Shown: in pieces, positions 9,148-19,461 of the stretch
Layout: every line of letters begins with the position of its first letter
Numbering within the stretch: the first letter of the stretch is position 1
From: Opitutales bacterium
GTDB lineage: Bacteria; Verrucomicrobiota; Verrucomicrobiia; Opitutales; Seribacteraceae
Assembly (NCBI GenBank): GCA_028101545.1
Contig: JAOHKZ010000005.1
Coordinates: forward strand, 1 to 64,000
Direction of reading: 5' to 3'
Length of the DNA: 64,000 nucleotides
Program-made: the position numbers and the translations under genes
Notes under the pieces: generated by a model
Told to the model about the DNA's origin: nothing
Database searches by the model: none
Seen by the model: the letters and a program-made list of their open reading frames with translations, nothing else

Positions 9148-11013
9148 ATGAAAGTATTACGATCAGTGATCTCGGGCCTCCCCTTCTCCCTTATTGTAAA
9201 AGCCATGATTATTTCTCTCCTTGCGAATGCGTATGGACAAGAGGAGACGATTGCCTCATTCGAATCTCCGGAGTCCACTGAAATCTGGCGATCTGTAAAT
9301 GACAATGTCATGGGTGGCGTTTCAACAGGAAGCTTCACACGCACCAAACAAGGTACGCTTCGATTCAAAGGTTCTCTGTCTCTCCAAAATGGAGGCGGTT
9401 TCGCTTCTATTCGTACCTTGCCAAGAGAGATGAACCTTGGAGGGGCAACTGGTATCGTTGTAAAGGCTCGTGGTGATGGTCGAACTTACAGAGTGCAGTT
9501 GAGAACAGACAGAACGGACAATCGGATTGCTACTTCCTACAGGGCAAATTTGCCAACTGTAAAAGGCAAATTTAATCAGGTTCTTATTCCCTTTTCTGAT
9601 TTCAAGCTGCAGTCGTTTGGTACCTTAAAAACAAACGGCACTCCCGTTGACCCGGCAGACATCAATTCAATCGGTTTCTCAATTGCGGACGAGAAGGCAG
9701 GCCCCTTTGAGTTCGAGTTGAAGTTTGTTACAGCCTATCAAGATGAAATAAAACTTCCAAGCCGCACAGAGACCTACCAACCGGATCAGTCAGAAGGTTT
9801 TGTTCAAAAGGCGAGCCCCATGGATAATGCCCTAACTATTGTTTCCTATCAAGAGCCACTACCCGCAAAGCTAGCTGTAATGGTCGAGATGGATGGTCCT
9901 GCACGAATGCTCAACTCCAGTCCATCAGTAACTCCAAAGATTATTTTCAGTCAATCGGGTTCCGCCGACTCCAAGACTGACCATGTTTATGTGCAGCAGG
10001 GTCCGATCATTACCGTTTACGATTTCGATGGAAGGGAGCAACGATCCTTCGAAATTCCATCGGAAATAAAATTTTATCTTAGTTTCTATATTCTGACTGA
10101 CGGTCGCATCGCGTTCTTTGACAACGAAGTGGATGTCGTCTATTTCACCGATAAAAATGGTCAGTATCTTCAAACTGTGTCTCTAGGCGTAGGAAGGAAT
10201 AGCAGGCTTCAGGTCATGAGAGGCATCCAGGTCGGAGACAAACTCATCATCTCACAAAATGGTTTCAACGAATTAATGAGTATTGATTTAAATAGCTATG
10301 AGATCTCCTTGTTTCGCAGCTTGAAGCAACTGGACGGATGGTTGGGTGCGATCGCTTACTCCGATGGCACCTATTACCTCTGTCAAAGCCAAGACATCTA
10401 CTCATTCACATCGAATTCTGATGAGCTCCAAAAGTTGGCAACAACGCCAACCGGCAACATCACTCAGGTCATCGAACAAAATGGTAAACTTTTAGTAGCG
10501 ACTAATGGTAAAGCGACCATACCCGCTAGAAAAGGAGCTCTATATTCCATCGATCTCGAAGACGGAAAAATATCTGAAATAAGAAACGCCGATAAAAAAC
10601 CTACCAATTTGATCCTGCTAAAGCCGAGGGGTTATGAGGAAAGCTTCGTCGAGGAAGTAAGAGCACCTGTAAAAGCTACCAACGGCAATGACTCTCTTGC
10701 CATCGTCTCATACGATCCACCTCTTCCGGCCAAGTTTAAAGTTGGAGATCGCCTTGCAGTTTTTATTGACTACACGATTGGTTCCATTGACCGTGCACAG
10801 ATCTTTGCTCGTCCCTTCACCGAAGGCAAAAAGACACCAGGCTACACTGCACACGGTTCAAATTATTACAAAAAGGGAAGTAGGGAATTCATGGGATGGT
10901 TTGAATTCAGACGACCGGCGACCGTTGATGAGGTCCGCGTCAGAATGGTTGCGAATAGAACGGATGAAGTGATTTCCGTTTCAGAAAAAGTTCAGGCCGA
11001 TTGGGGCAAATAG
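9148..11013 (+). CDS. Secreted protein with N-terminal CIA30-like domain and a propeller-like middle region
   Basis: N-terminal signal-like segment; IASFESPESTEIWRSVNDNVMGGVSTGSF...GGGFASIRT resembles CIA30 (NDUFAF1) family; repeated beta-propeller-like blades follow. Confidence 0.65.
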   Translation: MKVLRSVISGLPFSLIVKAMIISLLANAYGQEETIASFESPESTEIWRSVNDNVMGGVSTGSFTRTKQGTLRFKGSLSLQNGGGFASIRTLPREMNLGGATGIVVKARGDGRTYRVQLRTDRTDNRIATSYRANLPTVKGKFNQVLIPFSDFKLQSFGTLKTNGTPVDPADINSIGFSIADEKAGPFEFELKFVTAYQDEIKLPSRTETYQPDQSEGFVQKASPMDNALTIVSYQEPLPAKLAVMVEMDGPARMLNSSPSVTPKIIFSQSGSADSKTDHVYVQQGPIITVYDFDGREQRSFEIPSEIKFYLSFYILTDGRIAFFDNEVDVVYFTDKNGQYLQTVSLGVGRNSRLQVMRGIQVGDKLIISQNGFNELMSIDLNSYEISLFRSLKQLDGWLGAIAYSDGTYYLCQSQDIYSFTSNSDELQKLATTPTGNITQVIEQNGKLLVATNGKATIPARKGALYSIDLEDGKISEIRNADKKPTNLILLKPRGYEESFVEEVRAPVKATNGNDSLAIVSYDPPLPAKFKVGDRLAVFIDYTIGSIDRAQIFARPFTEGKKTPGYTAHGSNYYKKGSREFMGWFEFRRPATVDEVRVRMVANRTDEVISVSEKVQADWGK

Positions 11014-11192
11014 TGAAGTTTATTTTTACCAAACATTAAATGAAAACCAGTTTGGTCTATCTTCCAACACCTTGAGATCAGGGCATATCTCGAAATAGTG
11101 TAAATTTCGAATCCTTCAAAAACACATCCAAACCTATTTCGAAAAAGGGAAAATTAGATTTCTGAATCATTAACCAAACTTAAATATTAAAA

Positions 11193-14009
11193 ATGAAAAA
11201 CTTTCTCCTCCTTCCTTTTTTCTTTTTTTTCCAAACCTTCATTTACATCCTGGGTGCGAATGTAAAATTCGAAGGGAGTCGTCCAAATATTATTCTCATA
11301 TTAACTGACGACCAAGGAATGGGCGATCTCAGTTGCATGGGAAATCCTATTCTGAAAACACCGGAACTGGACAAGTTTTATAAGAAATCAACCCGGTTCA
11401 CAGACTTCCATGTCAGTCCCACTTGTGCCCCGACAAGAGGTGCATTAATGAGTGGTCGCCACCCTTTTGAAATTGGCATATCCCATACGATAAGATGTAG
11501 GGAAAGAATGGCACTCCAAGTGGTAACGCTGCCTCAAGCATTACAAACTGCTGGCTACAGAACTGGCCTATTTGGAAAATGGCATCTTGGGGATGAAAAA
11601 GAATATCTTCCGCAAAACCGTGGATTTCACGAAGTTTTGATGCATGGAGCAGGAGGGATAGGCCAGAATGGATTGGGGGATTTTGAGGAAAATTCTGAGA
11701 ATACCTATTTCGACAGTGTATTATTGCACAACAAAAAGGTCGTTAAAAGTAAGGGCTTTTGTACAGATGTTTTTTTTAACCATGCTTTAACTTGGATCAA
11801 AAATGAATTGAAGTCTGAATCTCCATTTTTTGCTTACATATCTTTGAATGCACCTCATGGTCCAATGATCGCTCCAGATTCATGGAAAAGACGATTCATC
11901 GAAGAGGGATATGACGATAAGACAGCAGCACGCTATGGTATGATCGAAAATATAGACTACAATTTTGGGAACCTCAAAAGGAAGCTTAGTGAATGGAAAG
12001 CTCTCGAAAAAACTTTAATTATTTTCATGACAGATAACGGAATGTCAATGGGAGCAATCCAACAAAATGGAAAACGTTTATTACCCTTTAATGCTGGGTT
12101 GCGGGGTGGAAAAAATAGCCCCGATGAAGGAGGAACTCGTGTACCCTGCTTTTGGTATTGGAAAGATAAGATTAAGGAGGGAGCAGACATAAAAGCCCTC
12201 ACTAGACATATTGACATATATAAAACATTTTGTGATTTAGCCGGAATTGAAATTCCTGAAAGCAAATTACCACCACGAGGACGATCTCTTCTTCCGCTGA
12301 TAAAAAATCCATCTACCTTTTGGGAGGACAGGCAAATTTTTATCCATTGCGGCCGTTGGGATGATGGCAGAAAAAATAAATTATCAAGAGAAGAAAATCG
12401 TTACAGAAAGTGTGCCATACGAACATCAAGGTGGCGACTTGTAGACAATTCCAAACTTTACGACATATCAGCAGACCCTCGACAATTGAAAGATGTGGCA
12501 AAGGATTATCCAGAAGTTATCAGTGATTTGAATCAAAAGTACGATAGATGGTGGGATTCCACATCCCCTTTTCTTGTCAACGAAGGACTTTCAAGTGTAT
12601 CTCGAGGAGATCACATGATGCACAAACTAAGTTTAGCACAATCTAAAAACGGCAAATTCCCATTACTTCAGAGCTCCATCCAAGAAAGTAAAAAAAATAA
12701 GTTTGTTCATTCGGATAAAGAAAAACCCAATTTCGTAGTTTTTTTAGCTGATGATATGGGATGGGGTGACTCAGCAACCTATGGTCACTCAACCATTAGA
12801 ACCCCAAATCTCGATAATCTCGCTTCGCAGGGAGTGAAATTTACACAATTCTACTCAGCCAGCGGCGTTTGTTCACCGTCCCGCTCGGCGATTCTAACCG
12901 GCCGCACTCCTTACCGAAACGGTGTGTGGCGCCATCTGTCCGGAATGCACCCGGCCTACTTGCGGGATTCGGAAGTTACCTATATCGAGTTGCTTAAGGA
13001 AATCGGTTATCAGACCTGTCATATCGGTAAATGGCATCTCAGTTCCAAGCCTCAGTTTAACAATCCAGAGTTCCCCTCCCCCACCGAACATGGTTATGAC
13101 TACTGGGTTTATACCCATAACAACGCTGATCCCAGCCACAAGCAGCCGGAGAACTTTTTGCGGATGGGTGAGCCCGTTGGCAAGGTAGATACCTATTCCG
13201 CTCAGTTTGTAGCAGGCGAGGCGGTGAAGTGGCTTAAGCAGCGCAACGAGAATCAACCGTTCGCCTTGTCGGTATGGCTGCATGAACCCCATACTCCAAT
13301 TGCCACCCACCCAAAATTTGAAGCAATGTATGAAGGGCAAAAATACAAGCGCTACTACGGTAATATCACCCAACTCGACGACGCCCTTGGCAGGGTGATG
13401 AACGCCCTCGATAAGGCCGGTGAAACGGATAACACTGTATTTATCTTTACTTCCGACAATGGCCCCTTACTGAACATGGGTGGCTCAGTTGGGGGTTTAC
13501 GTGGGGCGAAACGCAGTGATCACGAGGGCGGTATCCGCGTACCTGGAGTGGTGCGCTGGCCAGCAAAAATTGCAGCGGGCACCACTAGCGATATTCCAGT
13601 GATCGGCACGGATATCTTCTCGACTGTTTTGGATATCGTCGGCATCGAGCCGCCTGCTGATCGAACTATCGATGGGGTCAGCATGATTCCGGCATTTACT
13701 GGGAAATCCCTGGAACGTAAGATTCCTCTATTTTGGAGGACACATGTGTCAGGAGCAGACAACCGAGTGGCTCTACGCATCGGTGATTGGAAGATCGTCA
13801 GCAATGATACCATGACCAAGTTCATGCTGTTTGATATTCAAAAGGATTGGAAAGAAAAAAAAGATCTCGCAGGGCAAATGCCGGAGAAGCTCGAAGAACT
13901 AAAGAAAGCTCTGTTTGAAGTGTGGAAAAATATCGAGCAGGAAGGCCCGAAGGAATGGTGGCTGAACGAACGTCAAAAAGCAGTGAAAGGGGCGAAGCTC
14001 AATTATTAA
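11193..14009 (+). CDS. Tandem didomain sulfatase (two complete Cys-type sulfatase domains)
   Basis: Domain A: SRPNIILILTDDQGMGDLS...CAPTRGALMSGRH; domain B: KPNFVVFLADDMGWGDSATYG...CSPSRSAILTGRTPYRNG; both contain GKWHL and TDNG/SDNG motifs; N-terminal signal peptide. Confidence 0.92.
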   Translation: MKNFLLLPFFFFFQTFIYILGANVKFEGSRPNIILILTDDQGMGDLSCMGNPILKTPELDKFYKKSTRFTDFHVSPTCAPTRGALMSGRHPFEIGISHTIRCRERMALQVVTLPQALQTAGYRTGLFGKWHLGDEKEYLPQNRGFHEVLMHGAGGIGQNGLGDFEENSENTYFDSVLLHNKKVVKSKGFCTDVFFNHALTWIKNELKSESPFFAYISLNAPHGPMIAPDSWKRRFIEEGYDDKTAARYGMIENIDYNFGNLKRKLSEWKALEKTLIIFMTDNGMSMGAIQQNGKRLLPFNAGLRGGKNSPDEGGTRVPCFWYWKDKIKEGADIKALTRHIDIYKTFCDLAGIEIPESKLPPRGRSLLPLIKNPSTFWEDRQIFIHCGRWDDGRKNKLSREENRYRKCAIRTSRWRLVDNSKLYDISADPRQLKDVAKDYPEVISDLNQKYDRWWDSTSPFLVNEGLSSVSRGDHMMHKLSLAQSKNGKFPLLQSSIQESKKNKFVHSDKEKPNFVVFLADDMGWGDSATYGHSTIRTPNLDNLASQGVKFTQFYSASGVCSPSRSAILTGRTPYRNGVWRHLSGMHPAYLRDSEVTYIELLKEIGYQTCHIGKWHLSSKPQFNNPEFPSPTEHGYDYWVYTHNNADPSHKQPENFLRMGEPVGKVDTYSAQFVAGEAVKWLKQRNENQPFALSVWLHEPHTPIATHPKFEAMYEGQKYKRYYGNITQLDDALGRVMNALDKAGETDNTVFIFTSDNGPLLNMGGSVGGLRGAKRSDHEGGIRVPGVVRWPAKIAAGTTSDIPVIGTDIFSTVLDIVGIEPPADRTIDGVSMIPAFTGKSLERKIPLFWRTHVSGADNRVALRIGDWKIVSNDTMTKFMLFDIQKDWKEKKDLAGQMPEKLEELKKALFEVWKNIEQEGPKEWWLNERQKAVKGAKLNY

Positions 14010-14011
14010 AA

Positions 14012-15838
14012 ATGAATTCAAAAATAATTCTTATTTTTTTTCTTTTTTCCTTCTTACTAAAAATCCATGCAGAAAAATCGTATCCTAATGTCGTCTTCAT
14101 CATTACCGACGACCAGGGATACGGCGATCTCGGCTTCACCGGAAACCCCATAATACAAACACCTCACCTCGACAAGCTGGCAAAGGAATCCGTTTGGTTG
14201 ACTGACTTTCATGTGGCCCCTTCCTGCTCTCCTACTCGATCTTCCTTATTAACCGGTCGCTGGACTAATCGCACTGGTGTCTGGCATACTTTTTTTGCCC
14301 GTGCGATGATGTATGAAGATGAGGTTACCCTTGCTGATCATTTTCAGGAAGCAGGATATTCCACAGGCATGTTTGGCAAATGGCACTTGGGAGATCATTA
14401 CCCCTATCGTCCCCAAGATCGTGGATTTGATGAAGTCTATTGCATCAAGGGTGGTGCCATCGGAGTGACTTCGGACTATTGGGACAATGACTACTTTGAC
14501 GACCACTACTATCATAACGAAAAAGTAGTCAAGGCATCGGGGTACTGTACCGATGTCTTCTTTGAAGAAAGCTCACGTTTCATTCGCAAACAGGTGGATG
14601 CAAAAAAACCTTTTTTTGCCTACATATCGACCAACGCACCACATAAGCCATGGATTTGTCCGCCTAAGTACTCGGCACTATATCCAAAGCATTCTAAGGC
14701 TGCCGCCGCGTTCTACGGCATGGTAACTAACATAGACGCAAATATAGGTAAGTTGCGAGAAATACTAAAGGAACTAAAAGTGGAGCATAATACCTTGCTC
14801 ATCTTCACCACTGACAATGGTTCAGTTGGCCCTAAGAAATTCAATGCAGGAATGCGGGGAGGAAAGATTAGTCCTTATGAAGGCGGACATCGAGTACCGT
14901 TTGCAATGCACTGGCCTGCGGCTGGCTATAATAAGCACACGGTCGTGAATGAATTGACCCATATGGTCGATGTATTGCCCACACTTCTTGAACTATGTAG
15001 GCTTCCAATCGCAAGGGAATCTCTCGATGGGCGATCCATCGTGAATTTACTCGATGGCAAGGGAGACAATTCGTTCGATTGGGAAAAGCGCATCGTGGTC
15101 TCCGATTCGCAACGTATTCAGGTCCCCAAAAAATGGAAAGACTCCGCTGTGATGCAAGGCAAGTGGCGTTTGGTCAAAGGTACCGAACTCTATCATGTAG
15201 GTAACGATCCGGCTCAAAAAAATAATATAGCCAAGCAGCATCCTGAACAATTTAGCAAGATGCGCCAATGGTATGAAAATTGGTGGACTGAACTGAAACC
15301 CACCTTTATTCGAACTTCCGAAATCTATATCGGAAGTGATGAAGCTGCAGAAGTAAATCTTACCGCATTACAATGGATCGATGCCCCGCCCCCATGGAAC
15401 CATGGCATTATTCGCAGAGGTCCGAACCTTAAGCAGAAAGGTAAGAAAAAGTTGCCTAATCCAAAAAAGTTCTCCGGGTATTGGGCGGTTAATGTCGATA
15501 AAGCAGGGAGCTATATCTTTGAACTACGTCGCTGGCCAAAAGAGTCGGGTTTAAAAATCCTTGAAGGCACTTCTGCAAACCTTACAAAATTTGATTGTTT
15601 ACCCAGCTACTCAGCGGTAGCAGGAACTGCACTGCCAATTTCTTATGCAACGCTTCGAATCAACGGTGAAGAAATTGAAAAGAAGTCTGTTCGGGAAAGT
15701 GATGAATCGATCAAATTTACCCATAAACTAAATAAAGGTCCTTATAAATTTTCCCCATTTTTCACGATACACATTAAGGACATGGAGCACGAAATCGGCT
15801 GCTACTACTTATCTGTGAAATCTGCTGAATTACATTAG
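14012..15838 (+). CDS. Sulfatase (arylsulfatase A-like), with C-terminal accessory domain
   Basis: ORF track begins at 13922; ATG at 14012 gives signal peptide MNSKIILIFFLFSFLLKIHA followed by YPNVVFIITDDQGYGDLG; CSPTRSSLLTGR; GKWHLG; TTDNG. Confidence 0.9.
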   Translation: MNSKIILIFFLFSFLLKIHAEKSYPNVVFIITDDQGYGDLGFTGNPIIQTPHLDKLAKESVWLTDFHVAPSCSPTRSSLLTGRWTNRTGVWHTFFARAMMYEDEVTLADHFQEAGYSTGMFGKWHLGDHYPYRPQDRGFDEVYCIKGGAIGVTSDYWDNDYFDDHYYHNEKVVKASGYCTDVFFEESSRFIRKQVDAKKPFFAYISTNAPHKPWICPPKYSALYPKHSKAAAAFYGMVTNIDANIGKLREILKELKVEHNTLLIFTTDNGSVGPKKFNAGMRGGKISPYEGGHRVPFAMHWPAAGYNKHTVVNELTHMVDVLPTLLELCRLPIARESLDGRSIVNLLDGKGDNSFDWEKRIVVSDSQRIQVPKKWKDSAVMQGKWRLVKGTELYHVGNDPAQKNNIAKQHPEQFSKMRQWYENWWTELKPTFIRTSEIYIGSDEAAEVNLTALQWIDAPPPWNHGIIRRGPNLKQKGKKKLPNPKKFSGYWAVNVDKAGSYIFELRRWPKESGLKILEGTSANLTKFDCLPSYSAVAGTALPISYATLRINGEEIEKKSVRESDESIKFTHKLNKGPYKFSPFFTIHIKDMEHEIGCYYLSVKSAELH

Positions 15839-16003
15839 TGAAATTGATTATGTAACTCTATGTATGCTTTTTCTGCTTTATCCTAAATGTTCTACATTGG
15901 CATTTATCATACCAAAACGCATATAGTGACTACTTGTTTGTAAACAGGAATGAGTTGTTGCACAAAATGGCCCAACATAGAAAAAACTCCTAAGGCAAAT
16001 TCC

Positions 16004-16187
16004 TTAACATTCCATTTTTTCGAGATTAGGAGTTTTTACTTTCTTATTTCCATTTAAGCCGAGATCGCCATAGCCCATATTATCGGCCAGCATAAATATA
16101 ATGTTTGGTTTTATTGCTTTCCCGGGAAACAATTTGAATCGCGAAAAGACTGAAGAAAATGAAGGCTGTAAGGTTAAAACTTTTCAT
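16004..16187 (-). pseudogene. Decayed 5' remnant of a sulfatase gene
   Basis: Reverse strand: ATG at 16187 opens [21 protein letters not shown] (signal-like); shifting frame then gives [39 protein letters not shown] followed by TAA. The CxPxR region and the rest of the domain are missing. Confidence 0.75.
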
Positions 16188-16246
16188 AAGAAGCTATTAA
16201 TTTTATAGGGGTAAATTAAGATTAATCACAACTTTTAATGAGAGAC

Positions 16247-17821
16247 CTATTGTTCCTCTCCATTTTTCCCTTTTATATTTCTCCTGATGTCAGCAGTCAC
16301 TCCGCGCTCCACTAGCATTTCCTCAAGTCGTTTTTCCATGAGACTTGCCTGCTCGGGATTATCAAAAATCAAGTTATCCGATTGATAAGGGTCTGTTTTC
16401 AGGTTGTAGAGTTGCGGTGTTTTATCACCCGATTTCGCAGGCATCCAGCCTCCATCGCCAGCACCCGGAATATAAATCCAATCGCCTTTTCGCAAAGATG
16501 TATGAGATCTTTTATGGGGTTGCAGGATCAATTCATCGCGGGCTGAAACAGGGTCACCCTCCATAAACAGGGCTAACTGATTAAAGCCATCACGAGCTTC
16601 GCTCGAACTTAGCTCCTGCTTGGTAATCGCTGCAAGAGTCGGCAATAAATCCATATTGGCAATAAGAGCATCTGATGTGCTTTTCGCTGGAATCTTATTC
16701 GGCCAGCAGGCAATAAACGGAACCCGGTGCCCAGCTTCCCAGACTCCAAATTTCCTCCCTTTCAATTTGCCATTGGGTGTATGTCCCAACGATTGCAACA
16801 CATCGCCTTTGATTCCGTGAATAACTGCTCCGTTATCACTGGTAAAAATAAAGAGTGTATTTTCAAAAACTCCAAACCGTTCAACAGCTGAGATAAGCTC
16901 TCCTACCGACCAGTCAAGCTCCTGTACAAAGTCGCCTCGTAGACCGGCCTCACTCTTACCATGAAAATACGGGTGTGGTGTGATCGGATAATGAACATTG
17001 TGGCTGGCAAAATAGAGAAAAAAGGGTTGAGACTGTTTATTCATCCAGCTCAGTGCTTTCTGTGTCAATTTTTCTCCAATAAACTCATCAATGTACAAAT
17101 CATGAGCAGCTTTACCTCCTATCACGCTCGGCATTTTTTTACTTTTGGGCACCGTATGTTTGTTTGGATATTCCCTACTGTGGGTTTTCCCGCCTCGTTT
17201 GTAAATGAGTGGGTCTGAGGGGTCCAGTCCGACAATTCGTCGATTTTCCATATAGACAAAAGGAGGATGTGAATTAACAACAGGTAAACCGAAAAAATAA
17301 TCGAAACCGACTTCAAGGGGACCGGGTTTAAGATCCTTATTCCAGTCGGGTTTTGGTTTATCCCCAAACCCGAGATGCCATTTGCCCACACATGCCGTCC
17401 GATAGCCTTTCAGTTTTAAAAGGCTGGCAATCGTGGTCTTCTTTGGGTCGATTAGCAGCTTGTCTTCGCAAAAAACCGGGCTGTAATTATTTATTCGGAA
17501 AGGATACTCACCCGTGAGCAAAGCATAACGTGAAGGCGTACACACTGCCGATGTCGAATGTCCGTCGGTGAACAAGCGTCCCTCTTTAGCGAGACGATCA
17601 ATATTCGGGGTACTAACTTTTGAGGCACCATAACAGCTCAAATCTCCATAACCGAGATCGTCAGCATAAATCAGGACAATGTTCGGAAGATTGGATTTTG
17701 GCGTTTTCGGTTTCATTTGGTCGAGTACTGAAACGGGTGGCGTTTGGCCATGGATGTTAATGACCGAACATACAATAAGTAAGACAGCAAAGAGGTTTAC
17801 TTTTTGAGAGATGAACAACAT
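16247..17821 (-). CDS. Sulfatase (arylsulfatase A-like)
   Basis: LPNIVLIYADDLGYGDLSCYG; CTPSRYALLTGEYP; GKWHLG; TSDNG; signal peptide. Confidence 0.92.
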   Translation of the reverse strand: MLFISQKVNLFAVLLIVCSVINIHGQTPPVSVLDQMKPKTPKSNLPNIVLIYADDLGYGDLSCYGASKVSTPNIDRLAKEGRLFTDGHSTSAVCTPSRYALLTGEYPFRINNYSPVFCEDKLLIDPKKTTIASLLKLKGYRTACVGKWHLGFGDKPKPDWNKDLKPGPLEVGFDYFFGLPVVNSHPPFVYMENRRIVGLDPSDPLIYKRGGKTHSREYPNKHTVPKSKKMPSVIGGKAAHDLYIDEFIGEKLTQKALSWMNKQSQPFFLYFASHNVHYPITPHPYFHGKSEAGLRGDFVQELDWSVGELISAVERFGVFENTLFIFTSDNGAVIHGIKGDVLQSLGHTPNGKLKGRKFGVWEAGHRVPFIACWPNKIPAKSTSDALIANMDLLPTLAAITKQELSSSEARDGFNQLALFMEGDPVSARDELILQPHKRSHTSLRKGDWIYIPGAGDGGWMPAKSGDKTPQLYNLKTDPYQSDNLIFDNPEQASLMEKRLEEMLVERGVTADIRRNIKGKNGEEQ

Positions 17822-17827
17822 GACTTT

Positions 17828-19396
17828 TTACTTCGATAAAACTCTTTTGATTGGAGCAGGGTATGGTGCGGGCTTCGGATCCAGATAAGGTATCAGATAT
17901 CGTGGGTCCGGCTTGGTACCTGCGGGTGCACGCTCAAGAGGCCAGGCAAACACCTCACTGGCATCCCGGTCTGATTTATTGAGTCGTGGCAAAGTCACAG
18001 ACCATTGATCGAGTTTCTTTCGCAATCGTTCAGCGACCTTTGCGTCCGATTCAATACGATTGTTTATCTCATATGGGTCGTTGGCTAAATTAAACAACAT
18101 CTCCTGCCGAGTGGACCGCCATAGTTTCCAATCACCAATACGGACTACCTGAGTGTGCCAGAACTCCCAGAACATCGGTTTCGGCCTTTTAATTCTGGAG
18201 ACCTCGCCGGTCAACCGAGGAAGCAAATCCACGCCATCAAACTCTTGAGGAATCAAACCGCCTCCGGCCTTGAGGGTTGTTGCTGTGAGATCAAGCGTGG
18301 TCACCATCTCTTGAATTACCGTGCCGGGAATAATTTTCTCTTTCCAGTAAGCAAACATGGGTACCCGTATCCCCCCCTCGAACAGGCTGCCTTTCTCACC
18401 ACGCATGGGCACATTGTTCGATCCATTCCAGACTCCGCCTTTTGTTCCCGGTGCCCCTGCAGGAAGACCCGGTTCTTCTCTACCCATTTTACTTGGGGCC
18501 CCATTATCGCTGGCGAAGAGAACCATTGTGTTCTCTTCAAGGCCGTGCTCACGAAGTTTGGTCATCACTCCACCCACTGCGTCGTCAATGGATTTGATCA
18601 GTGCCAGACCCATCCTTCTGCGATCATCTCTCCAATTATCATAATGCGGATAATCGAGCTTGGGAAATTTCTTGTAATAAGGATCTGACTTCTTGATCAG
18701 AGGGATGTGCGGAGCATAGAGAGGCAGGTAGAGAAAGAACGGTTTATCTCCAGTCTGGCTGAAGTCGATAAAAGATTCACCGTACTTACCCTGAAGGATC
18801 ACACGATTGGCGATGCCCTTGGGCAAGCCATTTCTCTTCTGATGCTCCGCAGACTTGCCATCGAGCGAAAGATTGGTTGATCCGCTTTCCATGGAACCGA
18901 CCCAGTAGTAGTCAAAGCCACGAGCCCGCGGATCGTGCTTTGGGTTTGAACTGTTTGACGGTCCCAAGTGCCACTTACCGGAGAAGCCGGTGAGATAGCC
19001 CAGTTTTTTCATCCGGTCCGCAATCGTAAGTACTGGTTTGCCCTGCATATCCGTACCTTTTGGATAAATTCGGGGCATACGACCACTACCCTCACCCGCA
19101 TCGCTTTGGTTGTGTGGAAAAGCAAACTCATTCTGTACCCGTCCAATCATCAACCCGGCACGTGAAGGCACACACTGCGGGGCCGAACTGTAGCCTGCGG
19201 TCATTAAAGCTCCTCCGCGGGCAAGCTGATCCATAATCGGTGTATCAACATGTTTGTCGATACCAAGTGCACCCAGGTCAGTGTATCCATAATCATCCGT
19301 GTAGATCAGAATAACATTTGGTTTCTTCTCTTCAGCAGAAGCCAGAAAGCCGAATACCAGAAAGAGTGAAAATCCTAGGAGTTTATATTTTTTCAT
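17828..19396 (-). CDS. Sulfatase
   Basis: KPNVILIYTDDYGYTDLGALG; CVPSRAGLMIGRVQ; GKWHLG; SDNGAP; signal peptide. Confidence 0.92.
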   Translation of the reverse strand: MKKYKLLGFSLFLVFGFLASAEEKKPNVILIYTDDYGYTDLGALGIDKHVDTPIMDQLARGGALMTAGYSSAPQCVPSRAGLMIGRVQNEFAFPHNQSDAGEGSGRMPRIYPKGTDMQGKPVLTIADRMKKLGYLTGFSGKWHLGPSNSSNPKHDPRARGFDYYWVGSMESGSTNLSLDGKSAEHQKRNGLPKGIANRVILQGKYGESFIDFSQTGDKPFFLYLPLYAPHIPLIKKSDPYYKKFPKLDYPHYDNWRDDRRRMGLALIKSIDDAVGGVMTKLREHGLEENTMVLFASDNGAPSKMGREEPGLPAGAPGTKGGVWNGSNNVPMRGEKGSLFEGGIRVPMFAYWKEKIIPGTVIQEMVTTLDLTATTLKAGGGLIPQEFDGVDLLPRLTGEVSRIKRPKPMFWEFWHTQVVRIGDWKLWRSTRQEMLFNLANDPYEINNRIESDAKVAERLRKKLDQWSVTLPRLNKSDRDASEVFAWPLERAPAGTKPDPRYLIPYLDPKPAPYPAPIKRVLSK

Positions 19397-19461
19397 TTTA
19401 AAAGAGCTGACCTCCCGTTCGAAGCCTTATGAAGATCTAACCGAGATTAAGAAAAGGGGGT

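Noticed and set aside
11090-11135. Short inverted repeat around CGAAAT...ATTTCG upstream of the tandem sulfatase
   Set aside because: Only 6-bp arms in AT-rich DNA; could be chance.
15982-16037. 12-bp inverted repeat considered as a transposon end or terminator
   Set aside because: No transposase, no target duplication, 32-nt spacer; kept only as a note on the sulfatase remnant.
18155-18688. 177-aa plus-strand ORF
   Set aside because: Antisense to the sulfatase at 17828..19396.
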